DNA from: Pholiota molesta
Taxonomy: Eukaryota > Basidiomycota > Agaricomycetes > Agaricales > Strophariaceae
Direction of reading: 5' to 3'
Length of the DNA stretch: 64,000 bases
Assembly (NCBI GenBank): GCA_014925825.1
Contig: JACGCK010000219.1
Coordinates: 1-64,000 of the forward strand
Below are positions 11,001-20,472 of this stretch, in pieces. Position numbers and translations under genes: made by a program. The stretch's first letter is position 1. Each line of letters begins with the position of its first letter. The notes under the pieces are model-generated. The model had not been told where the DNA came from, searched no databases, and was given only the letters and a program-made list of their open reading frames with translations.

Positions 11001-14000
11001 AACCCACTAAGCATAACGCGAACATATACACAAACATACCGCCGCCAATTTGGAGGCATCCTCGCTCTCGTTAAGGATGGACTTGAGTTCTGCCTACGAC
11101 GTGACCTTTGTAGCCCAGACATCATGGTACTTGAATCGGCTGACCTCATACTTGTAAACGCATACATACTACCCCCTCAGAGTATCTGGAATGCGTTCTC
11201 AACTGTAGACCCATTCCAAAAGTTCTCAGAAACTCTACTGGCCCTCGCTGAAGAGGACAAACCCCTTGCTGTCTTGGGAGATATCAATGCAAGAACATCC
11301 TGCCTCACCCCATCAGGTGTAAGAAGGCTCTCTGCTGATGCTGAGCGACCTCCTTCTCAGAGAGGTAAATCCCTGGTTGATCTTTGCAAGCAGACAAACA
11401 TGATCATCCTAAACGGCCTGCCTATGTTTGGGCCGAACAACTCAGGGTTCACATCCTTCCAAGCGGCTGGCAGCGCCGTTGTGGACTATGCTCTCATTAG
11501 GGCAGAGGATCAATATCTCGTGAGGCGCCTTGAAATTCTCGCACAGGACAGCTCTGTATCTGACCATGCTGCGCTCGCCCTATTCACGAACGTTGCTATC
11601 ACACGAGGAGATACAAGCAGCTCCCTTAAGCGGAAGAGAATGGAACAGCCCCCTCTCCCAGATAATACTGAACTGGATAAACTATATATTGAAACACTTG
11701 CCTCACGTCCATCAGATGAGCAATTCCTGTCAAGTGTGTATGGCGGCGTACATGTAGACTCCACCCCAACAAATATCTATGTGTACAGCACGGAAGATAG
11801 AATATCAAACCAACGCCATGCTGCGGCAGGCATATACTGGGGGGAAAGCCACCGTAACAACATGGCCCTCCGCGCACATGGAAAACAGACCGCTGACAGG
11901 GCAGAACTATTAGCGCTACACTACATTGTGCGCAAAGTGCGTGTCACCCGGGCAATTCAGGTATTCACCACACGCCGCACATTATACACGGCGCTCCTCA
12001 CACATATCCGACAGGCTGTTAAAGCTAAATGGAACATCCCAAACGGTGACATTGTGGCTTCGCTGGCAGACCTGATCAAAAGAAGAGTGGCTGCAATCAC
12101 CCTAATCCAGATAGATATCAGACTCGAGAACAAAAGCCTGAACAGCGCAAAGGCCCTTGCTGAGCGCGGTCTGCAACTCCCGTTGAATTCCCAAGCAATC
12201 CCGAACACTATAATGGCCCCAGACAACAGCGCTGAAAATTGGCCATCTGGGTGCTTAGATATTCCCAAAATAAGCGGAACAGTTCTTGAGCAGACGGAGA
12301 ACCAGAGTCCCAACACCGACCTAATAGACGATGCCAACCTCACAGTAAAGAGGGCCCGAACAGAAGTCTATAAGAAACAAAAAGCTCTCAGACTTAAACT
12401 AATTGAAAGCAAAACACCTGCTGCACATTGGCATATAATCAAAAAGATAATTGGCAACAAAGACGTGCCATCGAACTTCTCTGCAGATGACCTCAGGCGT
12501 ACATTTGAGGTCAGGATGAACCCCATTGTACCAATGCCACTGTCATTCGACGCTGAGAAGTTGAAACTCGACAGAGTACTTGCAGAAACCATACCCAAGC
12601 ACACGGTAGACCTAACGCCCAACCAGGTCTTCTCTCGTCCAATAACACCTGGGGAAGTGAATTCAGCCAAAGCACACCTAAGAAAAAAATCCGGGACATC
12701 AGCAGCTGGAATAGATGATATTGGCTACGAAGATCTTCTTGAACTTGAAGACAATACTTTGGCTGACCTGTTCAACCGCTGCCTATCAGACAATGATGCC
12801 CCCTCTGTGTGGTTGAAGACGATTCTCATTGGCATAATAAAAAGGGGGAAACCCAAAGACGAACCCAACAGCTACCGAGCAATTGGTCTCGAAAGTTGTA
12901 CACTAAAACTGCTCACTCTACTAATCCACCAGCGGCTTGTTGAGTGGTGTGAGTCCAATAATTTACTGCCCGAATCCCAAAACGGTTTCCGGAAAGGATA
13001 TAGGACAAACAATAATGTCTTTATCCTCAATTGTGCAATAGACCGTGCAAAAGCAGAGGGCAAAACAATATATGTCATCTTCGCAGACCTCAGCAACGCC
13101 TTTCCATCCACAGAACAATCAACCCTGTGGATTAAACTCCAGGAAAGAGGCGCTGGTGGAAAAATGTTTGACTGGCTTAGAATGCTCTACCAGAAAATGT
13201 GCTACACTGTCCAACACAACGGAGAACAGTCCGAAATATTTAGATCCACCATAGGTATCCTTATTGGGGACACTCTATCACCCCTACTATGGAATGTCTA
13301 CTTCGCGAACTTCATTCTCCCAGCAGACAATGATGACATTAAACTGGCAGGGTGCCCACTTGGCAATATGGAACAAGCCGATGACATTATACTCATATCA
13401 ACAACCATCCCTGGTCTACAGCGTAAGATGGATGCCCTCTGGAGATGGTGCCACAAAAACTTCATGATACTCAATGCAGTAAAATCATATATCATGATAT
13501 TTGGCCCCTCCCCAAGGAACCTCCCAAAATTCAGGTTTAACAATGAAGAGGTTGAGGTTGTCCAAGAGCACACTTACGTGGGTGTTACCTTTAACTCCCA
13601 GGCCAGAAATATTTTCAAATCTCACTATGAGAAAAAAGTGAGCAAAGCACAACAGATTGGAGGACTCATCTTTGGGATGGAATCATCCATTGGGCGAATG
13701 CCACCAGACGAAGGCATAGCACTATACATGGCCCTGGTTGACCCCCATCTCACACATGGAGCAGAGATATGCCTAGATATTACCCAAAGCCATCTTGAAA
13801 ACCTGCAAGACGTGCAGCTTGCATTTATACGACGGCTACTCGGGCTCCCAAATAACTCCATCAAAGTTGTGTTATTCACAGAGACTGGACTAATACCGCT
13901 AAAGTTTCGGCATCTGCTGATTGCACTTGAATTCCTAAAATATCTTGTTGCACTACCAGCAGAGCGTCTGGCTCGAAAAGCGCTGGAGGATTCCATACAG

Positions 14001-15832
14001 CTTGACACTGAAAACCACGTGTCCTGGATAACAAACCTCCAAGAAATCATTGCCAAACTCTGCCCTGAGACACCCATTCCCAACCTTCATACACTAGAGG
14101 CTAATGAGGTGATCACCCTGATGACTTCAGTCAGAGGAGCAATGCGTGCGCAAATACAAAATGAGCTAGACAACAACACGAAACTGTACCTTCTACGTAA
14201 CCGGCTAGAGCCAAAAAAAGATGGTGAGGGACACACACAAGTCACCTTCCTACTGAGACATTATCTCAAGGTGGCAAATACAGCACACAGGCAGTCACTG
14301 ACTAGACTGATCCTGTCGTGCCACCCTCTTGCACTGGAACGACTTCGTCACACAGAGCATAGACGCCCTAAAATCCCACGAGATAAGAGACTGTGCAGGT
14401 TCTGCAAAGTGCACATTGAATCCCCTGAACATGCTCTGCTAGAATGCATAGGCAACGAGGATATCATTGCATTGAGATCTGAGTTCACAAGCAAACTTGA
14501 CACTGAACTCCCACACTGGGGGCTGATCAAGTCACTGGAAACTGTGAACAGACTACGCACACTGATCGCTGAAAGGGACACCATCGGCCTGCTCGCAAAA
14601 TTCACATATGAAGTATTAGCCATATATGATGCAAGTCCAGTGCTCATTCCATCACTCCCACTTGACTGGGTAATAGCCCGCTACGAAGAATGTACCAGTG
14701 GTAACAGGATAGTCTCTTAATACCTTGGGAGGAGGGGCCACATTGACGTCCAGGCGAAAGCTGGGGGGACAGCTTGGTGTGGTTGCAATACTTGAGGTCC
14801 GGAAGCGAAGGTACTTAATTAGCTCACTTGTACTGGGATAACTTTCGGGACACGGCGCTCTGGGAGGGGGCAATGTCGTGTATAATACTATCACTATCAC
14901 AAAAAGCAGAGGAACCTACAAATAATATTTCTGACCATCCTTCAATAAACCTCTCGTGAATGAGGGGAGATATTTCCCTGAAAACGCCATCGTCACTCCA
15001 TCTTTCAATCCCATCTCCCTATGGGCATTCTTCACCAAGCGATATGTTATAGCAATAAAAACGAGCGTATCATGGATCAATGGAGAAAGGATGGCTGCAT
15101 ACACGGAGACTGGGACATCTGCGTCAATGCAATATTGTGTAGGACCGATGTTGGCACCCAAAATAACGATGGGAACGATCATCGTCGTCCCAAGAAGGCC
15201 GAGCCATAGTACGAAGAAAGCGGCTACGACGATACGGTCTCGGTTGTAGATGGCACGCAGCCGAATAAAGAAGAGGAGAGCACTGAAGCCGAGAGCAACA
15301 GGGTAGAATGCGTCCGTTATCGTTTCGAAAGCCTTGCAGTTCCCTGTGGGTGCAGCTTTAAGGCAGAGCAAGTCGTCAATCCTAGCAAATTCGGTGGTTG
15401 ATTACAGACTCACTTTCAAAGATGTTTGAAGCGATGACATATCCTAGGGAACCGATCCTATTCTTAGGAATGAGTGGCTTTCTCAGAAATTGCAAACGGA
15501 GTGGCGATGTACCTTGACGCAAAATAGACCAATGTCGTGAAAGTAATGCGATGTTTGAACAGCAAAGCGAAATCACTGGAAATGTTATCCAAAACATCCC
15601 AGAGAAGAACCTAATATGTCAAAAATGTCAGCAAGGGCGCTTGGAGGATCGTATCACCGCTGTTGCTAGCCAGATAACTCGACAAGCCTAGCCTCCAGAT
15701 AGAGTATGCACTCACCCCCAGCGAGCCGGCCAAGACGTAAATCGAAACAGAGGTCTGATACGCTGACTCGGGATCGAGAAAGGCTAGCGGTGTATTGGGA
15801 TTGGGGAGGGCTACGCTTGCATTGTCGGCCAT
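8048..15832 (-). CDS. Multi-pass membrane protein, family copy D, with a LINE in its last intron
   Basis: Exons 15832-15716, 15610-15513, 15457-15414, 15355-14920 and 8462-8048 give 369 aa with no stop or frameshift. Exon sizes 98, 44 and 436 nt match the paralogues. Intron 4 (14919-8463) is about 6,457 nt, whereas the paralogues have about 50 nt. The extra DNA is a complete antisense non-LTR retrotransposon. The donor (GTAGGT at 14919), a branch-like GCTGAT and the AAG acceptor at 8463 are still in place, so the transcript could in principle still be spliced. If not, the protein would end just after DGQKYYL (stop at 14916) and lose the last membrane segment and tail. The C-terminal tail resembles copies A and E. 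Confidence 0.82.
8983..10668 (+). CDS. LINE ORF1 protein (coiled coil, nucleic-acid binding candidate)
   Basis: 561 aa. The N-terminal half and a region near residue 400-470 are low complexity and rich in Pro, Ala, Ser and Thr. A basic patch, GRKGKGKENA, lies near residue 235. Residues of roughly 265-375 form two heptad-rich coiled-coil stretches, as expected for a trimerising ORF1 protein. The last 80 residues (from VLFGPMSWDKD) look like a small folded domain, perhaps RRM-like. No CCHC zinc knuckle is visible, unlike many LINE ORF1 proteins. The final codons GGA AAC TAG overlap a -1 slippery heptamer. Base composition is strongly C-biased on the coding strand, unlike ORF2. Confidence 0.85.
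   Translation: MAACSTCSGRYRSDQPSITAASERGRTPSLATTTPPNRSGVPSGNTVDEEGSEHLGMAPSLRYFNGAPQSVLATSRAPRGTPTTKGLRESSCEKHNTLWLKQHQALLMANPMDDLPQVTSLDDIEKRVEATLAIPITSTPTPTAALTPSVVPLPPASPLPAPAPAPTQLSPHIAPVPTRAPAAQANRPVTRQSTLLSTTSSATRVPDESCIDTFNASPAEPGDQPPASPTPTPGRKGKGKENAIASSSAKSASPKKASTAKEDSATVRRLESTIGSIAARVEGNHLDISEEIAGLRTHIASLASDIQSLQASPPQATPDPRLNDVVNATNQITQAVVALRSQTASMAAAIEASQAQTASISQAIQEIMQQVRALSVAQPPTLPDVVPAATRARTGDSPSSTLVPIAPGPHALQTAPAIHPFSFTAPAGSPSYPMPSPMPASPAANAAAPPAPAPTNINGLPVAPSAHHAQNRPADGGAQVLFGPMSWDKDITGQFRTLLQRTPNGHHIALGSVRAQRLQSNRQYLIVTFNRASDAISFVNNWSAAPPAGYEVATASLMPGN
10659..10668 (+). promoter_or_regulatory. Putative -1 ribosomal frameshift site GGGAAAC-TAG
   Basis: The last ORF1 codons read CCG GGA AAC TAG. 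The heptamer G GGA AAC fits X XXY YYZ (GGG, AAA, C) in the correct phase, and the ORF1 stop follows at once. Slippage by one base enters the frame CTA GCT AGG, which stays open without a stop to the end of ORF2 at 14720. The same heptamer works in some retroviruses (established knowledge). No downstream pseudoknot could be assigned by eye. Confidence 0.75.
10665..14720 (+). CDS. LINE ORF2: endonuclease - degenerate RNase H - reverse transcriptase - zinc finger
   Basis: About 1,351 codons in the -1 frame relative to ORF1. No in-frame ATG precedes the endonuclease domain, so it is probably translated as an ORF1 fusion of about 1,912 aa. The AP-endonuclease catalytic motifs are present: SWNIDG (about 10857), LQETH, GDINAR and SDHAAL. 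At about 11767-12173 an RNase H-like fold has lost most catalytic acids. The RT spans about 12650-13520: SYRAIG, QNGFRKG, FADLSNAF, GDTLSP and QADD, with both catalytic Asp of motif C and the Asp of motif A kept. A C-terminal C-x2-C-x8-H-x4-C finger follows near 14390-14450. The protein nicks target DNA and copies the RNA by target-primed reverse transcription. Confidence 0.9.
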   Translation, partial: LARAGHVDIGLASKSIVATHTTVDTTACATTPAHTKSTVGSSSTVDIPHNAQTPFASSALLRILSWNIDGNTALKLSCPSFLRKITNFDIIFLQETHLTTNEHESLPLPRGFNPLSITRTYTQTYRRQFGGILALVKDGLEFCLRRDLCSPDIMVLESADLILVNAYILPPQSIWNAFSTVDPFQKFSETLLALAEEDKPLAVLGDINARTSCLTPSGVRRLSADAERPPSQRGKSLVDLCKQTNMIILNGLPMFGPNNSGFTSFQAAGSAVVDYALIRAEDQYLVRRLEILAQDSSVSDHAALALFTNVAITRGDTSSSLKRKRMEQPPLPDNTELDKLYIETLASRPSDEQFLSSVYGGVHVDSTPTNIYVYSTEDRISNQRHAAAGIYWGESHRNNMALRAHGKQTADRAELLALHYIVRKVRVTRAIQVFTTRRTLYTALLTHIRQAVKAKWNIPNGDIVASLADLIKRRVAAITLIQIDIRLENKSLNSAKALAERGLQLPLNSQAIPNTIMAPDNSAENWPSGCLDIPKISGTVLEQTENQSPNTDLIDDANLTVKRARTEVYKKQKALRLKLIESKTPAAHWHIIKKIIGNKDVPSNFSADDLRRTFEVRMNPIVPMPLSFDAEKLKLDRVLAETIPKHTVDLTPNQVFSRPITPGEVNSAKAHLRKKSGTSAAGIDDIGYEDLLELEDNTLADLFNRCLSDNDAPSVWLKTILIGIIKRGKPKDEPNSYRAIGLESCTLKLLTLLIHQRLVEWCESNNLLPESQNGFRKGYRTNNNVFILNCAIDRAKAEGKTIYVIFADLSNAFPSTEQSTLWIKLQERGAGGKMFDWLRMLYQKMCYTVQHNGEQSEIFRSTIGILIGDTLSPLLWNVYFANFILPADNDDIKLAGCPLGNMEQADDIILISTTIPGLQRKMDALWRWCHKNFMILNAVKSYIMIFGPSPRNLPKFRFNNEEVEVVQEHTYVGVTFNSQARNIFKSHYEKKVSKAQQIGGLIFGMESSIGRMPPDEGIALYMALVDPHLTHGAEICLDITQSHLENLQDVQLAFIRRLLGLPNNSIKVVLFTETGLIPLKFRHLLIALEFLKYLVALPAERLARKALEDSIQLDTENHVSWITNLQEIIAKLCPETPIPNLHTLEANEVITLMTSVRGAMRAQIQNELDNNTKLYLLRNRLEPKKDGEGHTQVTFLLRHYLKVANTAHRQSLTRLILSCHPLALERLRHTEHRRPKIPRDKRLCRFCKVHIESPEHALLECIGNEDIIALRSEFTSKLDTELPHWGLIKSLETVNRLRTLIAERDTIGLLAKFTYEVLAIYDASPVLIPSLPLDWVIARYEECTSGNRIVS
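10702..10808 (+). repeat. Two imperfect 41-bp direct repeats, period 66 bp
   Basis: The segments 10702-10742 and 10768-10808 both begin CTAAAAGTA and end with TACTGTAGATA plus a C-rich run. The period is 66 nt, a multiple of three, so the ORF2 linker peptide is repeated too (KSIVATHTTVD against KSTVGSSSTVD). They lie 40-140 nt downstream of the frameshift heptamer. Confidence 0.65.
11767..12173 (+). other. Degenerate RNase H-like domain inside ORF2
   Basis: The order of the RNase H fold can be followed: a first strand NIYVYSTEDR where active enzymes have YTDGS, AAAGIYWGE, GKQTADRAELLAL with the conserved Glu, a strand QVFTTRRTL where TDS is expected, and LNSAKALAERG where N-AD-LA-G is expected. 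Three of the four catalytic acids appear replaced; only the RAEL Glu remains. It may be structural, like the inactive connection domains of some retroelements. Confidence 0.6.
14887..14900 (+). repeat. LINE 3' terminal TATCAC tandem repeat
   Basis: The element ends ACTATCACTATCAC directly before host intron sequence. The second genomic copy at 17936-18046 has one more unit, so the unit number varies between insertions, as in LINEs that end in microsatellites rather than poly(A). Confidence 0.7.
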
Positions 15833-17935
15833 GACGATGGGATTGGAAGCAAATGGGAGAGCAGCATGGACTGGCAATTAGAAAAACCCCTCAGGAACTG
15901 TTAAGTATGTAGGTGTGAAGTTTTGCAAGCCAAACAGTTACATAAATCCCTTCTTAACCCCGAAAGAGGACGATTTGTCTGATAGGTGAGATCTAGAAAT
16001 AGTGGGAAAAAGCATGGAGCCGGAAGCATGTGGAATTCATCCCGCTCAGCCAGCTGACTCCATGGCGCGCGCTGGCGCGCGCCCATATTAATAACTAAAA
16101 GGTACTTGTCCCAGGCGGTCAAGCTCAAATTCTCTAGAAATATTTGCAGAAGGTCCTCAGGAGAGGTCCTCCTGAAGACTTGAAAGACAGAGTCAAATCA
16201 CCATTCGAACGTTCGAAAATCGAACACCCTTCTACAACCCTCCCTGATCCTATCATATGAATTTTAAGTTCAACCGTACCAACTGAACTAAGTACCCCAA
16301 GGTCACTCAATATTTGGGAACTATGACTATGTACTCAAATTTATCCTCGCGCTTGATATTAATAAAAATAACGTCTTCCCAACAGATCACAGATGTCAGT
16401 GTGATGAGTAGTAACGACATGTACATACTGATACTTACCATTCTATGTATATATCATACCCTATCTGTCACCAAGCACTGATCCGAGTTTACTTACTCTG
16501 AAAGACGAAAACTTGAATCGTCAACGCGTCATCCAAGGTCATCCACTGACAAAATTTGGACAGAGTTTCGTCTCTAAAAGTCATATTTGCGAGACCTTCA
16601 GTGATTGATCGAATTTTGTACTCAACAGAATTGGCCAGTACATACAAGAATATGCGGTTCATTCAGTTAACCATCACAAGTCATTCATTCCGCACGGAAA
16701 ATTGGCAGATGATCACTCGACGCTGATAGCGAGCTAGCTCGGAGCTGTTGCTCCCTTCCATGGCCGTTTAGCAGCTCCCAAGCGCCAAATGCCCCCGCTG
16801 TCCGCTCTGTTCGGACTCCCAATACGCAAGAAATTCACCGAAATGCATTCAGCCATATGCACCTGAATGGGTCTGCTTTGAGCTGGGGTGTTGTCCATGT
16901 TGTCGGCCGTTGTGACGTACAGACCCGCAGGAGACCGTAGGATGGACGGCGCCGCTGTCTATATATTTGGATCGCTCTTTGTCAGGCAGGGAAGGTACTC
17001 TGGGTAGGTGACTGAGCCAATTTCGTGCCAATCATCGGGATGAAAGCTCGATCCGTCCTGTGCAATTCAGGTTCAGCCTAGAAGAAGAATGCCAGATGAA
17101 CAGCGAAGAGGAAAGGCAAGAAAATCTGGGTGTTGATACCTACATAATCATATTCGGATGTGGTGTAGAGTTGCCGCGCGTCCTTGTATTTTCTTGCCTT
17201 TCACGTAATTTTAGAATCCAGCAAGAACCTAAAGTGAGCGCGTGTCTGCGCGTGGGAAGGGCGGCGAAAACACATGTTCAGGGGTGCGGCAAGTGATTGG
17301 CGCCGGTGAGGCTAGTTCATACGAGCAGCGGTGAGCTCGCATCTGCTCGCTTGAGTGAGGACGAAGCTAGAAAGCACTGATGCCCTCGAAGTTCGAACCG
17401 ATAAGCTCATACAAGCTCATACTTTCACTCATGTATTATTTACGTCCAGCCGGGAAACCCGTCTCTGTGAGCGTTTGTGCACGATGTCAGACTTCAGTCA
17501 TTCTTATAATTGGTACCTCACTTTATGAAGGAAAGAAAATTGATATCGGTAGACAAGCCCGTTTCAACTCATAAGTACTATGTGATAGAGCTATTCCTTC
17601 ATGAACCAGCCGTGAGATGTGCAGCTTAAACAACATTTTTACCACCCAACCATACGGAAAGCCCGTGAAGAAGCATATTGTGATCAGATCTTCTAGGTCC
17701 GAAGCATCGAGCGGATAAGATTCAGGTACCTATGAGTGTACTATGTATCATACAAAATTAAGTACACTGCTTGATCCCATCTTTGAGAAGCAGGAAGGCT
17801 TCTTTCATATCAATGATATGGATGCGCACACGGACCTAAGAATTCGTCATGATAGCGAGAACAGAGAGCATGATCATAGGTTCTCTGCGCGTGCGCACGT
17901 TTCATTTACACTAGCTAGGACGGGAAGGTTGAAAG
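15833..17935. other. Intergenic region upstream of membrane copy D
   Basis: No recognisable gene. It holds the promoter of the copy D gene and a GC-only palindrome at 16064-16083. Frames up to about 78 codons around 17060-17300 show no known domain. Confidence 0.45.
16064..16083. repeat. GC palindrome (9-bp arms, 2-nt loop)
   Basis: GGCGCGCGC (16064-16072) is followed by TG and its reverse complement GCGCGCGCC (16075-16083). It lies about 230 bp upstream of the copy D start codon. A binding-site role is only a guess. Confidence 0.6.
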
Positions 17936-18046
17936 GGTCCGGAAGCGAAGGTACTTAGTTAGCTCACATGTACTGGGATAACTTTCGGGACACGGCGCTC
18001 TGGGACGGGGCAATGCTGTGTATAATACTATCACTATCACTATCAC
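17936..18046 (+). mobile_element. 5'-truncated LINE fragment (3' UTR only)
   Basis: About 107 bp match the last part of the 8.5-14.9 kb LINE (14796-14900), from GGTCCGGAAGCGAAGG to the terminal TATCAC units, with only a few mismatches. The tail has three TATCAC units instead of two. It is a dead insertion of the same or a sister family, truncated within the 3' UTR, and lies in the same orientation as the full copy. Confidence 0.85.
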
Positions 18047-20472
18047 ATAGAGGTTAGCGGACCCCTAGGCCACCCACACCTCCAATATTGTGCACCGTTC
18101 ATGCATGCACCTGTAGATGAGCCTCCCTGTTGTTCTCCGACTTGGACATACACGCACGTATTTTCAGCGGCCTGAATATCTATACTAGCAAGTCCTTGAC
18201 GTTAATTCTCATGAGCGGCAGAGTGGTAGTAGCCCTATCCCAGGCTGAGCAGAGTTCCTACTTAGAGGCTAGCACAGATGGGCCGCATTCGTTATTTCAC
18301 CACTTGTTCGTCCGCGTGCCTGCAACTCCCTGGACATTATGTGTCTAATCGCTCCGATAAATGGTACATAGAGTCAAGTCGCAAGAACGATGGATGATGA
18401 ACCTAAATAAATTGTGATTATACATTGGCAGCCAAGAGACCTTAAACTACTTTTTGGTACAGTTCAAGTCAATAAAATTGAGGTAAGGAGAGTTGATATC
18501 TATAGCCACAGACCAGGAAATCAAGCAAACTTGGGGGTAGAGAGATCTGAGAACGAGGACGGATGATTATGTATATGATGTGAATAGAGATAGAATAAGA
18601 CATGAAAGTAAGTGTGTCTATGTACAGAAGAAACCGGGGATTAATCAAGCACCGAACGAGAGATGGGAGACGAGGAAACAATGTAAAAATTGTAGGAGGA
18701 AGGAAAAATGAGCATGCCAGTGAGGAATGAAATATTGTGAAGGTCCGTGTATATATAGCACAACAATGCACGATGCATGAAAGAGACACAAAAAAAGAAG
18801 AAAGAAGAGACAGAGAAAATGAAATCCAAAAACCGAACGCTCAACAACCCGCACTCAACAGCCCCCTCCTTTCCACCTCGCCTCCCCTCATATGACGCCA
18901 CGCTTGCGCTTCTTCGCAGCATCGCACCAGAGGCCCAGGGGGGCTACACAAACAACGATTGACACCCAACTGACAGGCATATCGTCAAGGTGCAAAAATC
19001 GTCCGAAGCCGCGAGCTCGCACACGCCGACCTGGGTGCATGGCTAAAATTCACCCGGGCCAAACACCGCCGACGTTGCTCAAGCCACCCAATAACCATGG
19101 TCCACATATGCCATAGCAGCCATACGTACGCACGCTCCACCCCCAGCGCTCGCCGCCCAAGGGAGCGAAAACGTAACGCCCAGAACCTAGGCCTAGAAAG
19201 GGCCCGCAGCCGTGGGGCGCGGAGGTGGTAGGAATCCGTAGGACGGGCGCGCAAAACCCAGCGGGGCAAGCAAGCGACCGGGCCTAGTATTCAGCGCTCG
19301 CCGCTGAGCCCCCCGCGCACGGGATAAACACCTATTTGTGCTATTCCTGGCGCGGGACGCGTATGTTGGAAGGCAAGTACGGCAGACATGTGGGTGTATT
19401 TATAGGGTGCAGCGCAGCCTGCGTGGACTGGAGGAAGGGAGGCTATAGGGTGCTATGAATGGACGATGGACGGAGGGACGGGCGGGATATGGGGACGCCA
19501 GAATGTGGGGAAAGCCTATCAGGAAAGACAAGAACGAGCGAAGGAAGGACGGACAGACGGCAGGGCGAGGTGATTATCTGGGAAACACGAATGCAAACGG
19601 AGACGGGATGAAAGTGATCCTGATGGATGCAGAAGTGTGATATAAAGACCACCAGGCAGGCGGTCGGGTTCTTCTTTTCCCTTCCCTCCTGCGCACGCCT
19701 AGTAAGAGAGGTCGTCGAGAGTCGATATGATGACAGCGATCCCAACGAAAGTATGAGCGTCCATCGTTGACTAAGCGTCGGATACAACCGCACCCTAATC
19801 CAGATGGCTTCTCCGAAAGCCACTCGCCTGACGCAAGCCTGCTCTGCTCGTGTTCATGCAGAGCAACCCGACGCCCCCACACCATGGACCACGGCCGCAG
19901 CGCCTTCAGCCCAGCCCCTCTATCTCCACTCTTCACCCCCACGGGCGTCCGTGATCAGGCGACGGGTAAGCAGAGGCAGAACAAAGAAAGCCAGAGCAAT
20001 GAAAAAAGTGCACACAGAGGCCTCTCCTGCAGCAAACCCAATTTCCTCCCTATATCGGCAGCGCGCCTCGCAGGCCGAAGTATGGATACCGATCGTCCTC
20101 CATCGTAAGCACTTTCCACAGCCTCGGATTTTCAGCAGCACCCAACTGCGCCTTGACTGCGTTGCGTGCGTGCGTGCATGCGTGAAGTGTGAAGCGTGTG
20201 CGGCTGCGATGGGGAGTTTTTGGGTGGATAGCAGACCGCCGCGTGGCCGGTCCTTCAGCCAAAGTTGAGTAGAACTGCTGATGCGCGCGATCGTCGTCGT
20301 CGTCTCCACGGGTCTCCTTCCATCCACCTCCGCACGGACGTCATTCTCATCCTCAACATCTTCAACATCAACAACATCAACCACCTCGCCCACCTCGCCC
20401 ACGCACGCCCGCCCGCCCGCCCGCCCATCCAACCAACACCCTCCACACCCACCCGCACCACAGACGCAAAAA
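18047..20472. other. Intergenic region, GC-rich from about 18.9 kb
   Basis: No gene could be recognised on either strand. Frames up to about 200 codons between 19.4 and 20.5 kb overlap each other on both strands, lack known motifs and fit chance opening in GC-rich DNA. The right end is the 3' flank of the next minus-strand gene. Confidence 0.45.

Larger units (their letters stand above)
8490..14900 (+). mobile_element. Full-length non-LTR retrotransposon (LINE), two ORFs
   Basis: Order: a C-rich 5' UTR of about 0.5 kb, ORF1 (8983-10668), ORF2 (open from 10665 to 14720), then a 180-nt 3' UTR ending in a short TATCAC repeat at 14887-14900. The boundaries are approximate because I could not identify a target-site duplication. 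The element lies antisense in intron 4 of membrane copy D. Both ORFs are uninterrupted, so it may still be active or be a recent insertion. RT features (motif A FADLSNAF, motif B-like GDTLSP, motif C QADD) match elements common in Agaricomycete genomes, possibly the Deceiver/Inkcap group. That clade assignment is from memory and tentative. Confidence 0.9.

Noticed and set aside
17385..17400. tRNA-like GTTCGAAC T-loop
   Set aside because: No matching 5-bp T-stem, acceptor stem or D-arm could be built around it on either strand.
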